Shown here: one piece after another, positions 32,310 to 40,694 of the stretch | How the letters are laid out: every line of letters starts with the position of its first letter | Numbering within the stretch: the stretch's first letter is position 1 | Assembly (NCBI GenBank): GCA_002796835.1 | Contig: LUGL01000101.1 | Coordinates: 1 to 47,957 of the forward strand | Reading direction: 5' to 3' | From: Elainella saxicola E1 | GTDB taxonomy: Bacteria; Cyanobacteriota; Cyanobacteriia; Elainellales; Elainellaceae | Length of the DNA stretch: 47,957 nucleotides | Made by a program: the position numbers and the translations under genes | Notes under the pieces: generated by a model | The model's database searches: none | The model's input: the letters and a program-made list of their open reading frames with translations, nothing else | What the model was told of the DNA's origin: nothing

Positions 32310-34855
32310 TGCGCCCTTCTGGTAATCGCAGTAGGCAGCGGATCGACTCTTCTAGATTTCGTTAGTCTAGACTGAGACAGGACCTTTCTATTGCTGTAGG
32401 GAAGGGTTACAAAGCTATCTCTTCCCAAGATGTTCTTACTAAGAGAGCCGCCAGAAGTGTACTTGATCGGCACATCTTTATGGACATATCCTCCGGTGGC
32501 CGCTTGAATTGAAGGTGAGATAGTTCCCGTAAACTGAGGATTCGATACAGCAAGCCGACTCAAATCTTGAAGAGTATTGGTATAGACGCCAATTGGATTG
32601 GTTCCCAGTTGACTAACGGCTTTGTTATACCCGGTGACATCTAGCTGCAGCGTCTCTAGATTGCGGCTGTTTCTTCTAACTCTTTCTGCCAGTTCATTGA
32701 TCTCTGAAAAGTTTAAAACCTTAGTATCCGTTTCAATCACTTCTACTCCATTGGCAAATAATTTAATCGTTGCTAAGGGGAGAAGAGTGTTGGCTGCTGC
32801 AGGAGGTAGGGGATTAGAGCCTGAATCGGAAAGGATGTAACCAATGTTTCCATCTCGATCCAGGGTGATTACTCCAGCCTTGGCTAAATAGTAGGAGTAG
32901 TCCACATAAAAATTACGGTTGGATGCCGGGGTGTCTCCAATAAAGGTAATTGAGTCGGTGTCTCGGTTGAGGACGAAGTCTTTATCAATCGAAAGCGGGC
33001 GAGTATAGGCAAACGACACATAGTAGGTCGTACCAGGGGCAGGCTGATGACTGGCATTCTTCCAGTGAATCTCAGACTGCTTGATTAATTCGTAGTCCGT
33101 GTCATCGTAAACGGTAGATCCTTGAGAAACTTTCGTAATTACGAAAATGCTGTCATCTCCCAACTTATCGGAAGTGCCGGGTGTTGCGCCCCGGACTAAG
33201 GGCTTCATGTTCTCTTCGACTTCAGCAGTCAGGCTGATAATATCGTCTACCGGTCTGAAGCCTAATTGAAAAGAGTTGGATCGGCCTGCGCCTGATAAAG
33301 AGGCAAAGTTCACATCGACCAGTAGCTTGATAGAGTTTCCGATGACCACCAGGCTTGCATCTCTAGATTTAATATCGATTTGAATGCCAATCTGATTGGC
33401 TGAATCTGAAATGCTGGTGGATTCAAACTTCAAGGAATCATTCGAATTTCGGCTAATGATCAGGTTGTTCTTTAACAGCGTTCTTAGCTTGGGAGCGGTT
33501 AATGCCAGTGAAGCCGAAGAGAAGGTAATTCCAGACTCTACGGCTTGGTTCTCTGTTTTATTGAATTCTCCAGCAAGTTTGTCGATCAAGCTCTCTAACG
33601 AGGTAGCTGAATATCCTTGAATATTGACAGTGACTTTTACATTGACGAATTGCTGATTGTAATACAGATTCGTAAAGTTAAAAGTGAGAAGCGTTCGATC
33701 GTCTTTAATATCCTGGTAAACGATTCCACTGCCTAGCGAGAAGGTTCTAAGTGAGGTGGCGTTTCTACCCGCGTAAGTAAAGACTGCAGAATCAACCTTT
33801 GTCGTATCTAAGTTCTTTGGAATTGTTACCGTGGCTGGCGTGCTGAGATTAACTCTGTAGCCTTCAACGTAGGCAACACCGGGAGAGATAGAGAATAAAG
33901 CTTTATCCACCAGGAGAGATTGAGCGGCGGTTAAATTAGCGGTGCCTTTTTGGTAGGTTGTTTGAGTTGTGACGACTAATCTTGCTAATTGATTGTAGTA
34001 ATCTTCTGCTTCGCTCACTCGCTGCTGTAGGTCTGCTGCAATGACTAGGTTTTGTGCAGTGGGTGAGAGACGGGCGGCTGCTTCTGCCGTAGCTAACTGC
34101 TGCTTTAAGTTTTCTAGAGTCGCTTCTGCCTGGGATGCATCCGAAAGAGCTTGTTGCGATCTCTGCTTAGAGTCATTGACTGAGTTTTGAAGCGCATTAT
34201 ATTTAGCTTTGTCTGCGACTGCCCTTTCTCCCGCTGGAAGACTGGAGACTCCTAACCCTTGAACCGCAAAGTTTCCTGATCTTTCAAAGGTATACTCCGC
34301 TAGAATCTTTTCGATATTTTTAAAGGGATTCAGCTCTTTTTGAATAATGCCACCGTCAATCACTCTACCGATCGTAAAGGCGTTGGCATTGTTCAGGGTT
34401 AAAGAGGAATTCCATACCAGTCTAGAAGCTCCTTCCATTCCATAGAGGGCTCCCCCTTTAACGGGATCCCTAAGAGAAGGGTCTTCTACTTCAGTTACGA
34501 CCTTTTCTTCTAGAAGAACTCCAATATTGTATTCCCCGATCATCGGAACTTGAAGACTGGACGCTTCAATCTCTACGACGACTCCTTCAACATAAAGTTG
34601 GCCGGAGCTAACTCCAACAAGTAGGTTTGTTTCTGAAGCAGATACTAGGCTTAACCTTAATCCCGATAGGATCGAGCCTGAAGTAAACAGGGTGTTTAAT
34701 CCTTGCGTCAGGTTGTCATGCAAGATAGACTGCATTTCAATTAATTCTGCAGTCTGAATCGGTTTCCCATGTTCTGGTAGAACTCTTACCCAGCCTTTAC
34801 TGCGAGCGTATCTGTCCGGGTAACTAGGATCGGTTGAATATTGGAAGAGGCTCAT
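32279..34855 (-). CDS. DUF4815-like phage structural protein with coiled coil
   Basis: The 858-residue protein opens with the same block as the 957-residue protein (RSKGWVRVLPEHGKPIQTAE, then GQLYVEG and DPSLRDPVKGG). A long coiled coil (about residues 215-310, rich in Ala, Gln and Glu) interrupts this domain, followed by beta-rich modules to the end. In T4-like phages this place in the gene order, after gp8, is held by gp10-type fibre-attachment proteins. A gp10-like role is therefore possible but rests on position. Its ATG overlaps the stop of the gp8-like gene (ATGA), indicating coupled translation. Confidence 0.7.
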   Translation of the reverse strand: MSLFQYSTDPSYPDRYARSKGWVRVLPEHGKPIQTAELIEMQSILHDNLTQGLNTLFTSGSILSGLRLSLVSASETNLLVGVSSGQLYVEGVVVEIEASSLQVPMIGEYNIGVLLEEKVVTEVEDPSLRDPVKGGALYGMEGASRLVWNSSLTLNNANAFTIGRVIDGGIIQKELNPFKNIEKILAEYTFERSGNFAVQGLGVSSLPAGERAVADKAKYNALQNSVNDSKQRSQQALSDASQAEATLENLKQQLATAEAAARLSPTAQNLVIAADLQQRVSEAEDYYNQLARLVVTTQTTYQKGTANLTAAQSLLVDKALFSISPGVAYVEGYRVNLSTPATVTIPKNLDTTKVDSAVFTYAGRNATSLRTFSLGSGIVYQDIKDDRTLLTFNFTNLYYNQQFVNVKVTVNIQGYSATSLESLIDKLAGEFNKTENQAVESGITFSSASLALTAPKLRTLLKNNLIISRNSNDSLKFESTSISDSANQIGIQIDIKSRDASLVVIGNSIKLLVDVNFASLSGAGRSNSFQLGFRPVDDIISLTAEVEENMKPLVRGATPGTSDKLGDDSIFVITKVSQGSTVYDDTDYELIKQSEIHWKNASHQPAPGTTYYVSFAYTRPLSIDKDFVLNRDTDSITFIGDTPASNRNFYVDYSYYLAKAGVITLDRDGNIGYILSDSGSNPLPPAAANTLLPLATIKLFANGVEVIETDTKVLNFSEINELAERVRRNSRNLETLQLDVTGYNKAVSQLGTNPIGVYTNTLQDLSRLAVSNPQFTGTISPSIQAATGGYVHKDVPIKYTSGGSLSKNILGRDSFVTLPYSNRKVLSQSRLTKSRRVDPLPTAITRRAQCISPLLYSF

Positions 34856-35427
34856 AAGCTGATAATGATTTCAAATTCTGAAACTTTATTAGGTTGTTTA
34901 TAAATCGGAGTGTTGTAGCTGGCCCAATATAGAACTCCGGGATCTTTAACGTCGTAAGCTCGGTAAGCAATTTCATCTTGAGGGGCAGACTCGTTTAGAG
35001 TGAGTCCTTTAAATAAACCGACTGATCGAAAGCTAGGTTCGATAAACTCCACTGCTTGAAGTTCAGCTTTTAAGTAAATATGTCTGGGTTTGAGAATATA
35101 GAAAAGTTCTACAGGGTTTGTTTCTATATCAACTGCCGTCCATTTTTTTCCATTGGCTTCTACTTCGGAACAGTTATTAAAAGGCATCTCTCCACAGCCG
35201 CTAGGTACGACTGGCATTGCTTTGATTGCCTTCTTATAGATGAAGGGATTGGGGATGGTTTTATCTTCTTCTTTTGGTTCTGGCGGATTGATGTCTGAGA
35301 TCCCCGCGCCCCATTCATTCGTCCATGGCGTCGATTGTCCAAAGGCAAAGAAGATATTACTCTCTTGTATAAACCTGAGTAGTCTATCTACTTTTCCAGT
35401 GCTAGTAATAACCTTATTAAATATCAT
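34852..35427 (-). CDS. gp8-like baseplate wedge protein
   Basis: The 191-residue protein contains VDRLLRFIQESNIFFAFGQS followed by TPWTNEW near the start and ends in VSEFEIIISL. T4 gp8, a baseplate wedge subunit, has the same landmarks: a short helix, IFITFGRSEPW and a C-terminal EEINILFTF. The protein here is shorter than T4 gp8 (334 residues), as is common in distant relatives. It is overlapped on both sides by ATGA junctions: with the flavoprotein gene upstream and the 858-residue gene downstream. The assignment is by motif memory and gene order rather than by full alignment. Confidence 0.7.
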   Translation of the reverse strand: MIFNKVITSTGKVDRLLRFIQESNIFFAFGQSTPWTNEWGAGISDINPPEPKEEDKTIPNPFIYKKAIKAMPVVPSGCGEMPFNNCSEVEANGKKWTAVDIETNPVELFYILKPRHIYLKAELQAVEFIEPSFRSVGLFKGLTLNESAPQDEIAYRAYDVKDPGVLYWASYNTPIYKQPNKVSEFEIIISL

Positions 35428-36539
35428 CGATCTAAAATATCCTGAATTATTTCTTGAGCAGTTATTCCAGCAGATATTAATGAGGCTTGTCTGGGTCCAT
35501 CGTAAGTAGTAGCCAAAAGCCCTGTAAAATAAACGTTAGTTTCTGGAATCTTAAAACCTTTATCTAACAAAGGAAAGTTAGGAATATAGGGATTGGTTTG
35601 TATTTCCCGATCAAAAGGAACCAAATTGATATCTGGGATATTTCCACTCAATATCACAATATGATCTAATTGCTTAAATATATCTTCAAGATTATTGCTT
35701 GATGTAGGAAATATTTGAGTAAATTTTCCCGCTACTTCTTTAAGCTTTTCTGCGATGTAAGGAGTGATAGTTGGCTGCCATTGCTTGACTTTATTGAGAT
35801 AATTAATCTGATCGTCAGAGTTCTTTAAAGTCCGGTAGTAGGGACCTAATGCAGTTAGGCTTTTCCATTCAGAATAAGGAGGGGCGGGATACTGATGCAC
35901 TCTAGTCTCATGGTTGACGCACCAGTAAACCGTATTTAGATGAGAGGCTAGTAGGTATACCACTTCTGCTGCCCCCTGCCCACTACCAACTACCGCAATT
36001 TTCTGATTAACCGGAAGATTTTCGATTAATGCCGGTAAGGGGATTATCTTATCTCTTAGTACAGTTTCGGCAATCCAGGTCGGCATTTTCTCTAGAGTAG
36101 AAGTGTAGCCGGTGGCGATGATTACCTTATCTGCTGCGATCTCTTGCGTTTCGGTTACGACGGAAGATTCTTTTATTGAGATGACTTTTTCTTGAATAAA
36201 GTTAGATCCTGCTGATACGTACTCCCAAGTATGTTGAAGATACTCACAAAACTGTCTTCTTGATACCGGAATTTCACACTGTTCAACTTCTCTTTGACTA
36301 TTAGTGTAGGGGATGTCTTTCCCTAAAAAAGAAGTCAATGAAAAGTTCTGCAATTCTTTCCGAAAGGTGACGAGATCAAAGGTCACCGGGCTGCGCATTT
36401 GAATGTCAGGAATTATATTAGGAGCTTGCCAAGTGTGGATGGGAGCTGGATCTATAATTGTAGGGCGAGCCCCTTGCCTCACAAGATCTAAAGCGATTGC
36501 AAGAGATCTAGGTCCTGCTCCTACAATAACGATATTCAT
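35424..36539 (-). CDS. FAD/NAD(P)-dependent flavoprotein, amine N-hydroxylase-like
   Basis: The 371-residue protein has a complete two-dinucleotide fold: FAD-binding GAGPRSLA (7-14), NAD(P)H-binding GSGQGAAE (185-192) and the ATGY motif (142-145). MRSPVTFDLVTFR (48-60) and VSRRQFCEYLQ match the substrate and FAD-contact region of the lysine/ornithine N-monooxygenase group (IucD, SidA, PvdA), slightly shorter than the usual 420-440. These enzymes hydroxylate side-chain amines using O2 and NADPH. The gene lies inside the baseplate operon: its stop overlaps the gp8-like start (ATGA). Upstream is a hairpin (36544-36582) and no ribosome binding site is visible. No siderophore genes are near. Its substrate and its reason for being here are unknown. 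Confidence 0.85.
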   Translation of the reverse strand: MNIVIVGAGPRSLAIALDLVRQGARPTIIDPAPIHTWQAPNIIPDIQMRSPVTFDLVTFRKELQNFSLTSFLGKDIPYTNSQREVEQCEIPVSRRQFCEYLQHTWEYVSAGSNFIQEKVISIKESSVVTETQEIAADKVIIATGYTSTLEKMPTWIAETVLRDKIIPLPALIENLPVNQKIAVVGSGQGAAEVVYLLASHLNTVYWCVNHETRVHQYPAPPYSEWKSLTALGPYYRTLKNSDDQINYLNKVKQWQPTITPYIAEKLKEVAGKFTQIFPTSSNNLEDIFKQLDHIVILSGNIPDINLVPFDREIQTNPYIPNFPLLDKGFKIPETNVYFTGLLATTYDGPRQASLISAGITAQEIIQDILDR

Positions 36540-36543
36540 ATAA

Positions 36544-36582
36544 AAATCTGCTAGCTGAGTGTTAACTATAACTAGCAGATTT
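36544..36582 (-). terminator. Terminator-like hairpin at the flavoprotein start
   Basis: AAATCTGCTAG (36544-36554) and CTAGCAGATTT (36572-36582) are a perfect 11-bp inverted repeat with a 17-nt loop. On the minus strand the stem is followed by TTTAT and then the ATG of the flavoprotein gene (36539). It could end the upstream fibre transcript, attenuate downstream genes, or hide the start codon. Confidence 0.7.
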
Positions 36583-36606
36583 CTGTAGATGAATATTGGG
36601 CTAATG

Positions 36607-38133
36607 CTAGTAACCCTTTACCACTAGTGCTGTCGTGGCTAAGTAAGAAGTTTTACTATAAATTCTTACATATCTACACCAAGCACCTACGCTATACCAG
36701 TCTAAAACTGGATTGGAATCTACTTGAAGATTTACATTATTAACCGTGTTCCAGTAAAAATTATCGGTACTTACTTGAATAATCTTACCGGTTAAGTAGG
36801 CTGCTACTCCGCCAAAACCTCCACTTAAGTTTCCAGGAGCTATTGCAATTGAGTTAACGTATCTTAAGGTCTGATTCCCATCATATAAATCTGCCATGAT
36901 CCACTGATCAGAGGCTGTAGTAGTACCCCCTCCAGTAGTTGATAGTCCGTCAGTTAAGTTAGTATAAGAGGCTGTACAGGCTGCAGATCCATTATAAATA
37001 GAGCTTTGAGATGCAGTAAAGGGCAAACTAATAATGCTAGGGAGAGTAGTGCCTGCGTTACTGTTTTGATTATACCCTTGGATATGGAGTTCTGATATGG
37101 CGATATAGGTAGCTAGAGGTTGATAGATTCTAATGTACCTTCCCCAGGCTCCGACACTAAAACCAAATAAGGAAGAAGTTCCAATACCATCTGTAACTCC
37201 GTTTATAACTGTAGAATTTCTCCAAGTTACTGCATCATCACTTATTTGGATAGTTAATCCATTAATATACTGACTAACCTGAGTACCTCCAGAGCCCCCT
37301 GAGGTTCCTCCAGGATTACCTCCTCCAATAATAACGGTACCAATATAAGAGAAAACTCCTAGATCAGCCTGAAAGTATGAAATGGTATTGGATGCCCCTA
37401 TAGAAACGGCTCCTGTATTAGCCTGCGAATCTGTTAAATTTTCAACAGTTCCTGCAATAACAACAGTGTTGGATTGAGAAAATACATAAGGTAAATTTAC
37501 GATATTTGGAATGGCTGGACCACCTGGATCGGGTTCTCCACCATATCCAGCCATTGCATCTGTAATTGCATCATGAACAAAGGCAGTCGTAGCAATTCTA
37601 GTACTGTCGTCTTCGACTGGAGGAGTGGTTGAATTGGGAGTTCCAGTTAAAGTAGGGGAATCATTCGGAGCTCTATCACTCACTTCTCCTTGAACAAATT
37701 CGGTCGTAGCAATCTTAGTGCTATTATCGTCTGCTGGTGGAGTGGGGGCGGTTGGAACTCCAGTAAAGTTAGGAGAGTTAATTGGAGCGAATTCGTCCAT
37801 TACATCCTGCACATAGGCAGTTGTAGCAACTCTCGTACTGTCATCATCAACAGCAGGAGTAGGAGCGTTAGGAGTTCCTGTAAACGTAGGAGAGTTAATT
37901 GGGGCCTTGCCCATTAATCCCGGCACTGTCGGACTCTCCGGAGTTCCTCCTAAGTCTCCAGTTAATTTGATTGTTCCAAGCTTTGTACTGGATGCCTTTA
38001 ATAGAAGTTCTTCTACAGTTGCTTGTGAAGTAATTAAAGTTCCGCCTATATCTACTACTATAGGTACGACAGAATCTCTTGTAATATCTATAGAACTGGC
38101 ATCAGGTAGTTCTGAAATCTTACGATCTGGCAT
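36607..38133 (-). CDS. Tail fibre protein with two discoidin-like domains
   Basis: The 508-residue protein starts with the phage-fibre leader KISELPDASS and has three tandem 39-residue repeats (about 77-193), each with the pattern SPTFTGTP, a Pro-rich turn, DDSTRVATTAYVQ. This repeat is typical of phage tail fibres. A Gly/Pro linker then leads to two domains (about 210-350 and 360-508) resembling F5/8 type C (discoidin) carbohydrate-binding domains. Each has a YxRIY-like strand (GRYIRIY, CRYVRIY) near its end. It probably recognises cell-surface sugars of the target. No ribosome binding site precedes the ATG at 38133, and a 67-nt gap with a hairpin separates it from the gene before. Confidence 0.8.
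   Translation of the reverse strand: MPDRKISELPDASSIDITRDSVVPIVVDIGGTLITSQATVEELLLKASSTKLGTIKLTGDLGGTPESPTVPGLMGKAPINSPTFTGTPNAPTPAVDDDSTRVATTAYVQDVMDEFAPINSPNFTGVPTAPTPPADDNSTKIATTEFVQGEVSDRAPNDSPTLTGTPNSTTPPVEDDSTRIATTAFVHDAITDAMAGYGGEPDPGGPAIPNIVNLPYVFSQSNTVVIAGTVENLTDSQANTGAVSIGASNTISYFQADLGVFSYIGTVIIGGGNPGGTSGGSGGTQVSQYINGLTIQISDDAVTWRNSTVINGVTDGIGTSSLFGFSVGAWGRYIRIYQPLATYIAISELHIQGYNQNSNAGTTLPSIISLPFTASQSSIYNGSAACTASYTNLTDGLSTTGGGTTTASDQWIMADLYDGNQTLRYVNSIAIAPGNLSGGFGGVAAYLTGKIIQVSTDNFYWNTVNNVNLQVDSNPVLDWYSVGAWCRYVRIYSKTSYLATTALVVKGY
37555..37905 (-). repeat. Three 117-bp tandem repeats in the fibre gene
   Basis: Three successive 117-bp units encode residues 77-115, 116-154 and 155-193 of the fibre. 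The shared core is SPxxTGxPxxxTP followed by STxxATTxFVQ. Such repeats let fibre length change by recombination. Confidence 0.7.
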
Positions 38134-38146
38134 ATTTAATTTTTAG

Positions 38147-38181
38147 TACTAATTCTTAGTAAGTCTTATCAAGAATCAGTA
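38147..38181. repeat. Imperfect inverted repeat before the fibre gene
   Basis: TACTAATTCTT (38147-38157) pairs with AAGAATCAGTA (38171-38181) at 10 of 11 positions, in the 67-nt gap between the 829-residue gene and the fibre gene. No T-run follows on the minus strand, so it is a weak terminator candidate or an mRNA processing hairpin. Confidence 0.35.
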
Positions 38182-38200
38182 CGGGGTATGTAGGCTACTT

Positions 38201-40690
38201 CTAGCCGTCGTTGACGAGCCTACTGCTCTCTTCTGAAAGAACTAACGCACCGTCTTCTTGGAGAATATAATTTGTTGAAGAATCATTGGCAGTAGTGTTA
38301 ACGCAAGAGAAGTTTCCTAACGACATTTCTTCTTCAAATTGAATGCGCTCTACATAGAACACTTTGATGCCTGCAGCTTTTTCTTTTTCTATTACGTCTA
38401 TTAAAGTCTTCACTATAGGCTGAGGAATTTCAACTTCTATTACAGCGGCTGAGTTTCGATTGCCATGGTAGAATCCTTTCCCTAACTCAGAAGTCATGTC
38501 TACCTTTAAGAAGGTATTGGTTGTTTGAATATTTTTATAGAGATCTCTAATAATGCTAGTGACTTCAAATTCTAGTAGCTTCGATCGGAGTCCTCTTTCG
38601 GTGATTCCCTTTTCTTGAGTCGTCAAATAACTTCCCACTCTTTCTCGAAACTCTCTCAATCCTTCTTTTCTAAATCGGGTATAGCCAAAGTCTTGAGCAT
38701 ATCTATCCAAGGAGGCCGATCTGGCTTTTGAAAGAAAGGTCCCGTCTTGAGATCTGTTTAAGAATGAGAGTGAAGCAGCCAAGCTTCTTGTGAAAGCTTT
38801 TAATAACTTTCCGAGGTTTCCATGATAGGAAAGCGCCTGCTGACTGACCCAGCTATATTCGAGAGGCCACATGCTTCTTAGTCGATCGAACAGGAAGTTA
38901 CTATGGAATAGATGCTGCTCAAACTCCTTAATGGGGAGTTCTATAATAATTCTCTCTAAATAATTGGCTTCGCTGTCGAGACAGGATGCACTAGTCAGCA
39001 AGGTGGTAATGCTTTCCGTGAAGGGTTCTGCTATAGGGAGCTGCTGCTTCGTTTCTAGATGATTTAGCGCAAAGTACTCAAGGATAGAAGTTATCCAGAA
39101 ATTAGTATTGGATGCTTCTAACGGAGATAGTCCTCCGACGGTTATTAAAGAGTACTCGTCTGGAAATCTCTCTAATCCTTGTTTGGTTAAAGGCTTTACT
39201 ACTTCATATCGATAGTCACCGTTGCTATCCAAGATGAGATCTTCGTTCTCATCTCTTAGGTAAAGTTCGATATCCTTTCCATACCTTTCCCTGAGAAGAC
39301 CTTCCATCTTATTGAGATGGGTTTCAGCCAAGTCTACTCTTCTGAATGCTGAAGTAAAAATGCCTCCATAGATTAGGGTGTCTACTGTTTCAGTTAAATT
39401 AGATAGACTGTGATAGAAGTTTTGACTCTTGTATGAGAAGAGATGATCAAAGATTCCTTCGTAGACATCTGCCGCTGCTTGGAGATATTTTAGGTCTTCC
39501 TGGATGTCGTATAGCTTAAGGCAGGAAATAGCGACCATTACTGCCGTTGAGAATTCATACTCTAGAATTTCGGTGGATTCGTTAAGGGTGTCAGCGTGAG
39601 TCCATCCAAAACTTGGTAAGCCTGTTTTGTGGTTAATCTGATTTAAGAGATAGATTCCCAGGGTTTCTAGAAGGTAGTTGTATTTGTCTTCTTTCCAGTA
39701 GTAGGAATAGAGGGAAAGAGCATAAACTACCCAGGCAATTGCTCTGGTTTGCACTTCTCTAGAGACCAGCGTAAGGTCAGATCTAACTTCAAAACATCCT
39801 TCTGTAAAGCAGCCCTCTTCAAATAATCTGACAATGCGATTGTTGTAGTGATGATCGGCCAAAGGACCATAAAGCTGAGAAGGTTCAGAATAGGTTGCAA
39901 CAAACCTAGGAATAGAGCCATATCGTTTAGTCACTGAGAGGGTATCCACCAGGCGAGATAATCGACTCAGGTTCTGCTCTACGATTTGAACCAGATCAAC
40001 ATCTGAGTCCCCTTTTAAGTAGTAGACTTTTCTTCCTTTTTTGTCATGCCGGTAGTTGGACAGCAGTAAAGAAGAGAGGCTCATTGCAATCTCTTCGATA
40101 TCGGTGGCTTGATCTATTGCAGAATAGTTAAGTGCGTAACCTGGTTTAACTCTGGTTAGTCGATCTGGAATGAGGTAGGGGCCGAAGTAGTGAGCCACCG
40201 TTTCTACGGTAGTTGCAGTCACTCTTTTCAATACTGCAACCTTTAAACCTACTGGAATTTCGACTCTCGTTTCAAACTTTCCAAAGACTGAGATTGGGAC
40301 AAAAAAGTCTTTGATCGCAAATTCTCCTGTAGGTTGACACACGGTTCCCACATCCACATACCAGATAGCCCCCTGTGCATCAGTGGTGCCTCCGACCCAG
40401 TATTGAGTTTCTCCATCCACTTCTCTAGAGATCTGGGTAGGAACTGCGGTCGTCCAAATTCCGCCGCCCTCAAAGCAGCCTACTTCAAAACAGTCATTAC
40501 TAAAGACAGAATGGGAGTCCAGGTTTACCCCAGTGACTTCTCCTTCCACATATCCTGAGTAGCCATAAGAATCTCCTGAGATTAATCGCAGGATAATTTT
40601 ACCGGTGGGAGATAGGTCAGAGCTTCGAGTACTCTCTCCCCCAGGTTGATGAAATGACAAAATGCGATTAAAACACTGAGACTTGCCCAT
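38201..40690 (-). CDS. Large baseplate/tail protein in the gp7/gpI position
   Basis: The 829-residue protein has three parts. The first (about 1-200) is beta-rich. The middle (about 230-550) is helical, with repeated Tyr- and Trp-rich helices such as AIAWVVYALSLYSYYW and the turn GLPSFGWTHADT, a pattern like six-hairpin (alpha/alpha) toroid enzymes. The C-terminal part (about 600-720), with LDRYAQDFGYTRFRKEGLRE, resembles P2 gpI-type proteins that link baseplate to fibre. The motif CFEVGCFEGG (67-76) recurs as CFTEGCFEV (294-302). It follows the baseplate J gene and precedes the fibre, the place of gpI in P2 and gp7 in T4. Any enzymatic role is inference; I see no catalytic residue pair with certainty. 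Confidence 0.65.
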   Translation of the reverse strand: MGKSQCFNRILSFHQPGGESTRSSDLSPTGKIILRLISGDSYGYSGYVEGEVTGVNLDSHSVFSNDCFEVGCFEGGGIWTTAVPTQISREVDGETQYWVGGTTDAQGAIWYVDVGTVCQPTGEFAIKDFFVPISVFGKFETRVEIPVGLKVAVLKRVTATTVETVAHYFGPYLIPDRLTRVKPGYALNYSAIDQATDIEEIAMSLSSLLLSNYRHDKKGRKVYYLKGDSDVDLVQIVEQNLSRLSRLVDTLSVTKRYGSIPRFVATYSEPSQLYGPLADHHYNNRIVRLFEEGCFTEGCFEVRSDLTLVSREVQTRAIAWVVYALSLYSYYWKEDKYNYLLETLGIYLLNQINHKTGLPSFGWTHADTLNESTEILEYEFSTAVMVAISCLKLYDIQEDLKYLQAAADVYEGIFDHLFSYKSQNFYHSLSNLTETVDTLIYGGIFTSAFRRVDLAETHLNKMEGLLRERYGKDIELYLRDENEDLILDSNGDYRYEVVKPLTKQGLERFPDEYSLITVGGLSPLEASNTNFWITSILEYFALNHLETKQQLPIAEPFTESITTLLTSASCLDSEANYLERIIIELPIKEFEQHLFHSNFLFDRLRSMWPLEYSWVSQQALSYHGNLGKLLKAFTRSLAASLSFLNRSQDGTFLSKARSASLDRYAQDFGYTRFRKEGLREFRERVGSYLTTQEKGITERGLRSKLLEFEVTSIIRDLYKNIQTTNTFLKVDMTSELGKGFYHGNRNSAAVIEVEIPQPIVKTLIDVIEKEKAAGIKVFYVERIQFEEEMSLGNFSCVNTTANDSSTNYILQEDGALVLSEESSRLVNDG

Positions 40691-40694
40691 AGTA

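Noticed and set aside
35424-36539. Siderophore biosynthesis locus
   Set aside because: The flavoprotein resembles siderophore N-hydroxylases, but no NRPS, acyltransferase or transporter gene is adjacent; all neighbours are tail genes.
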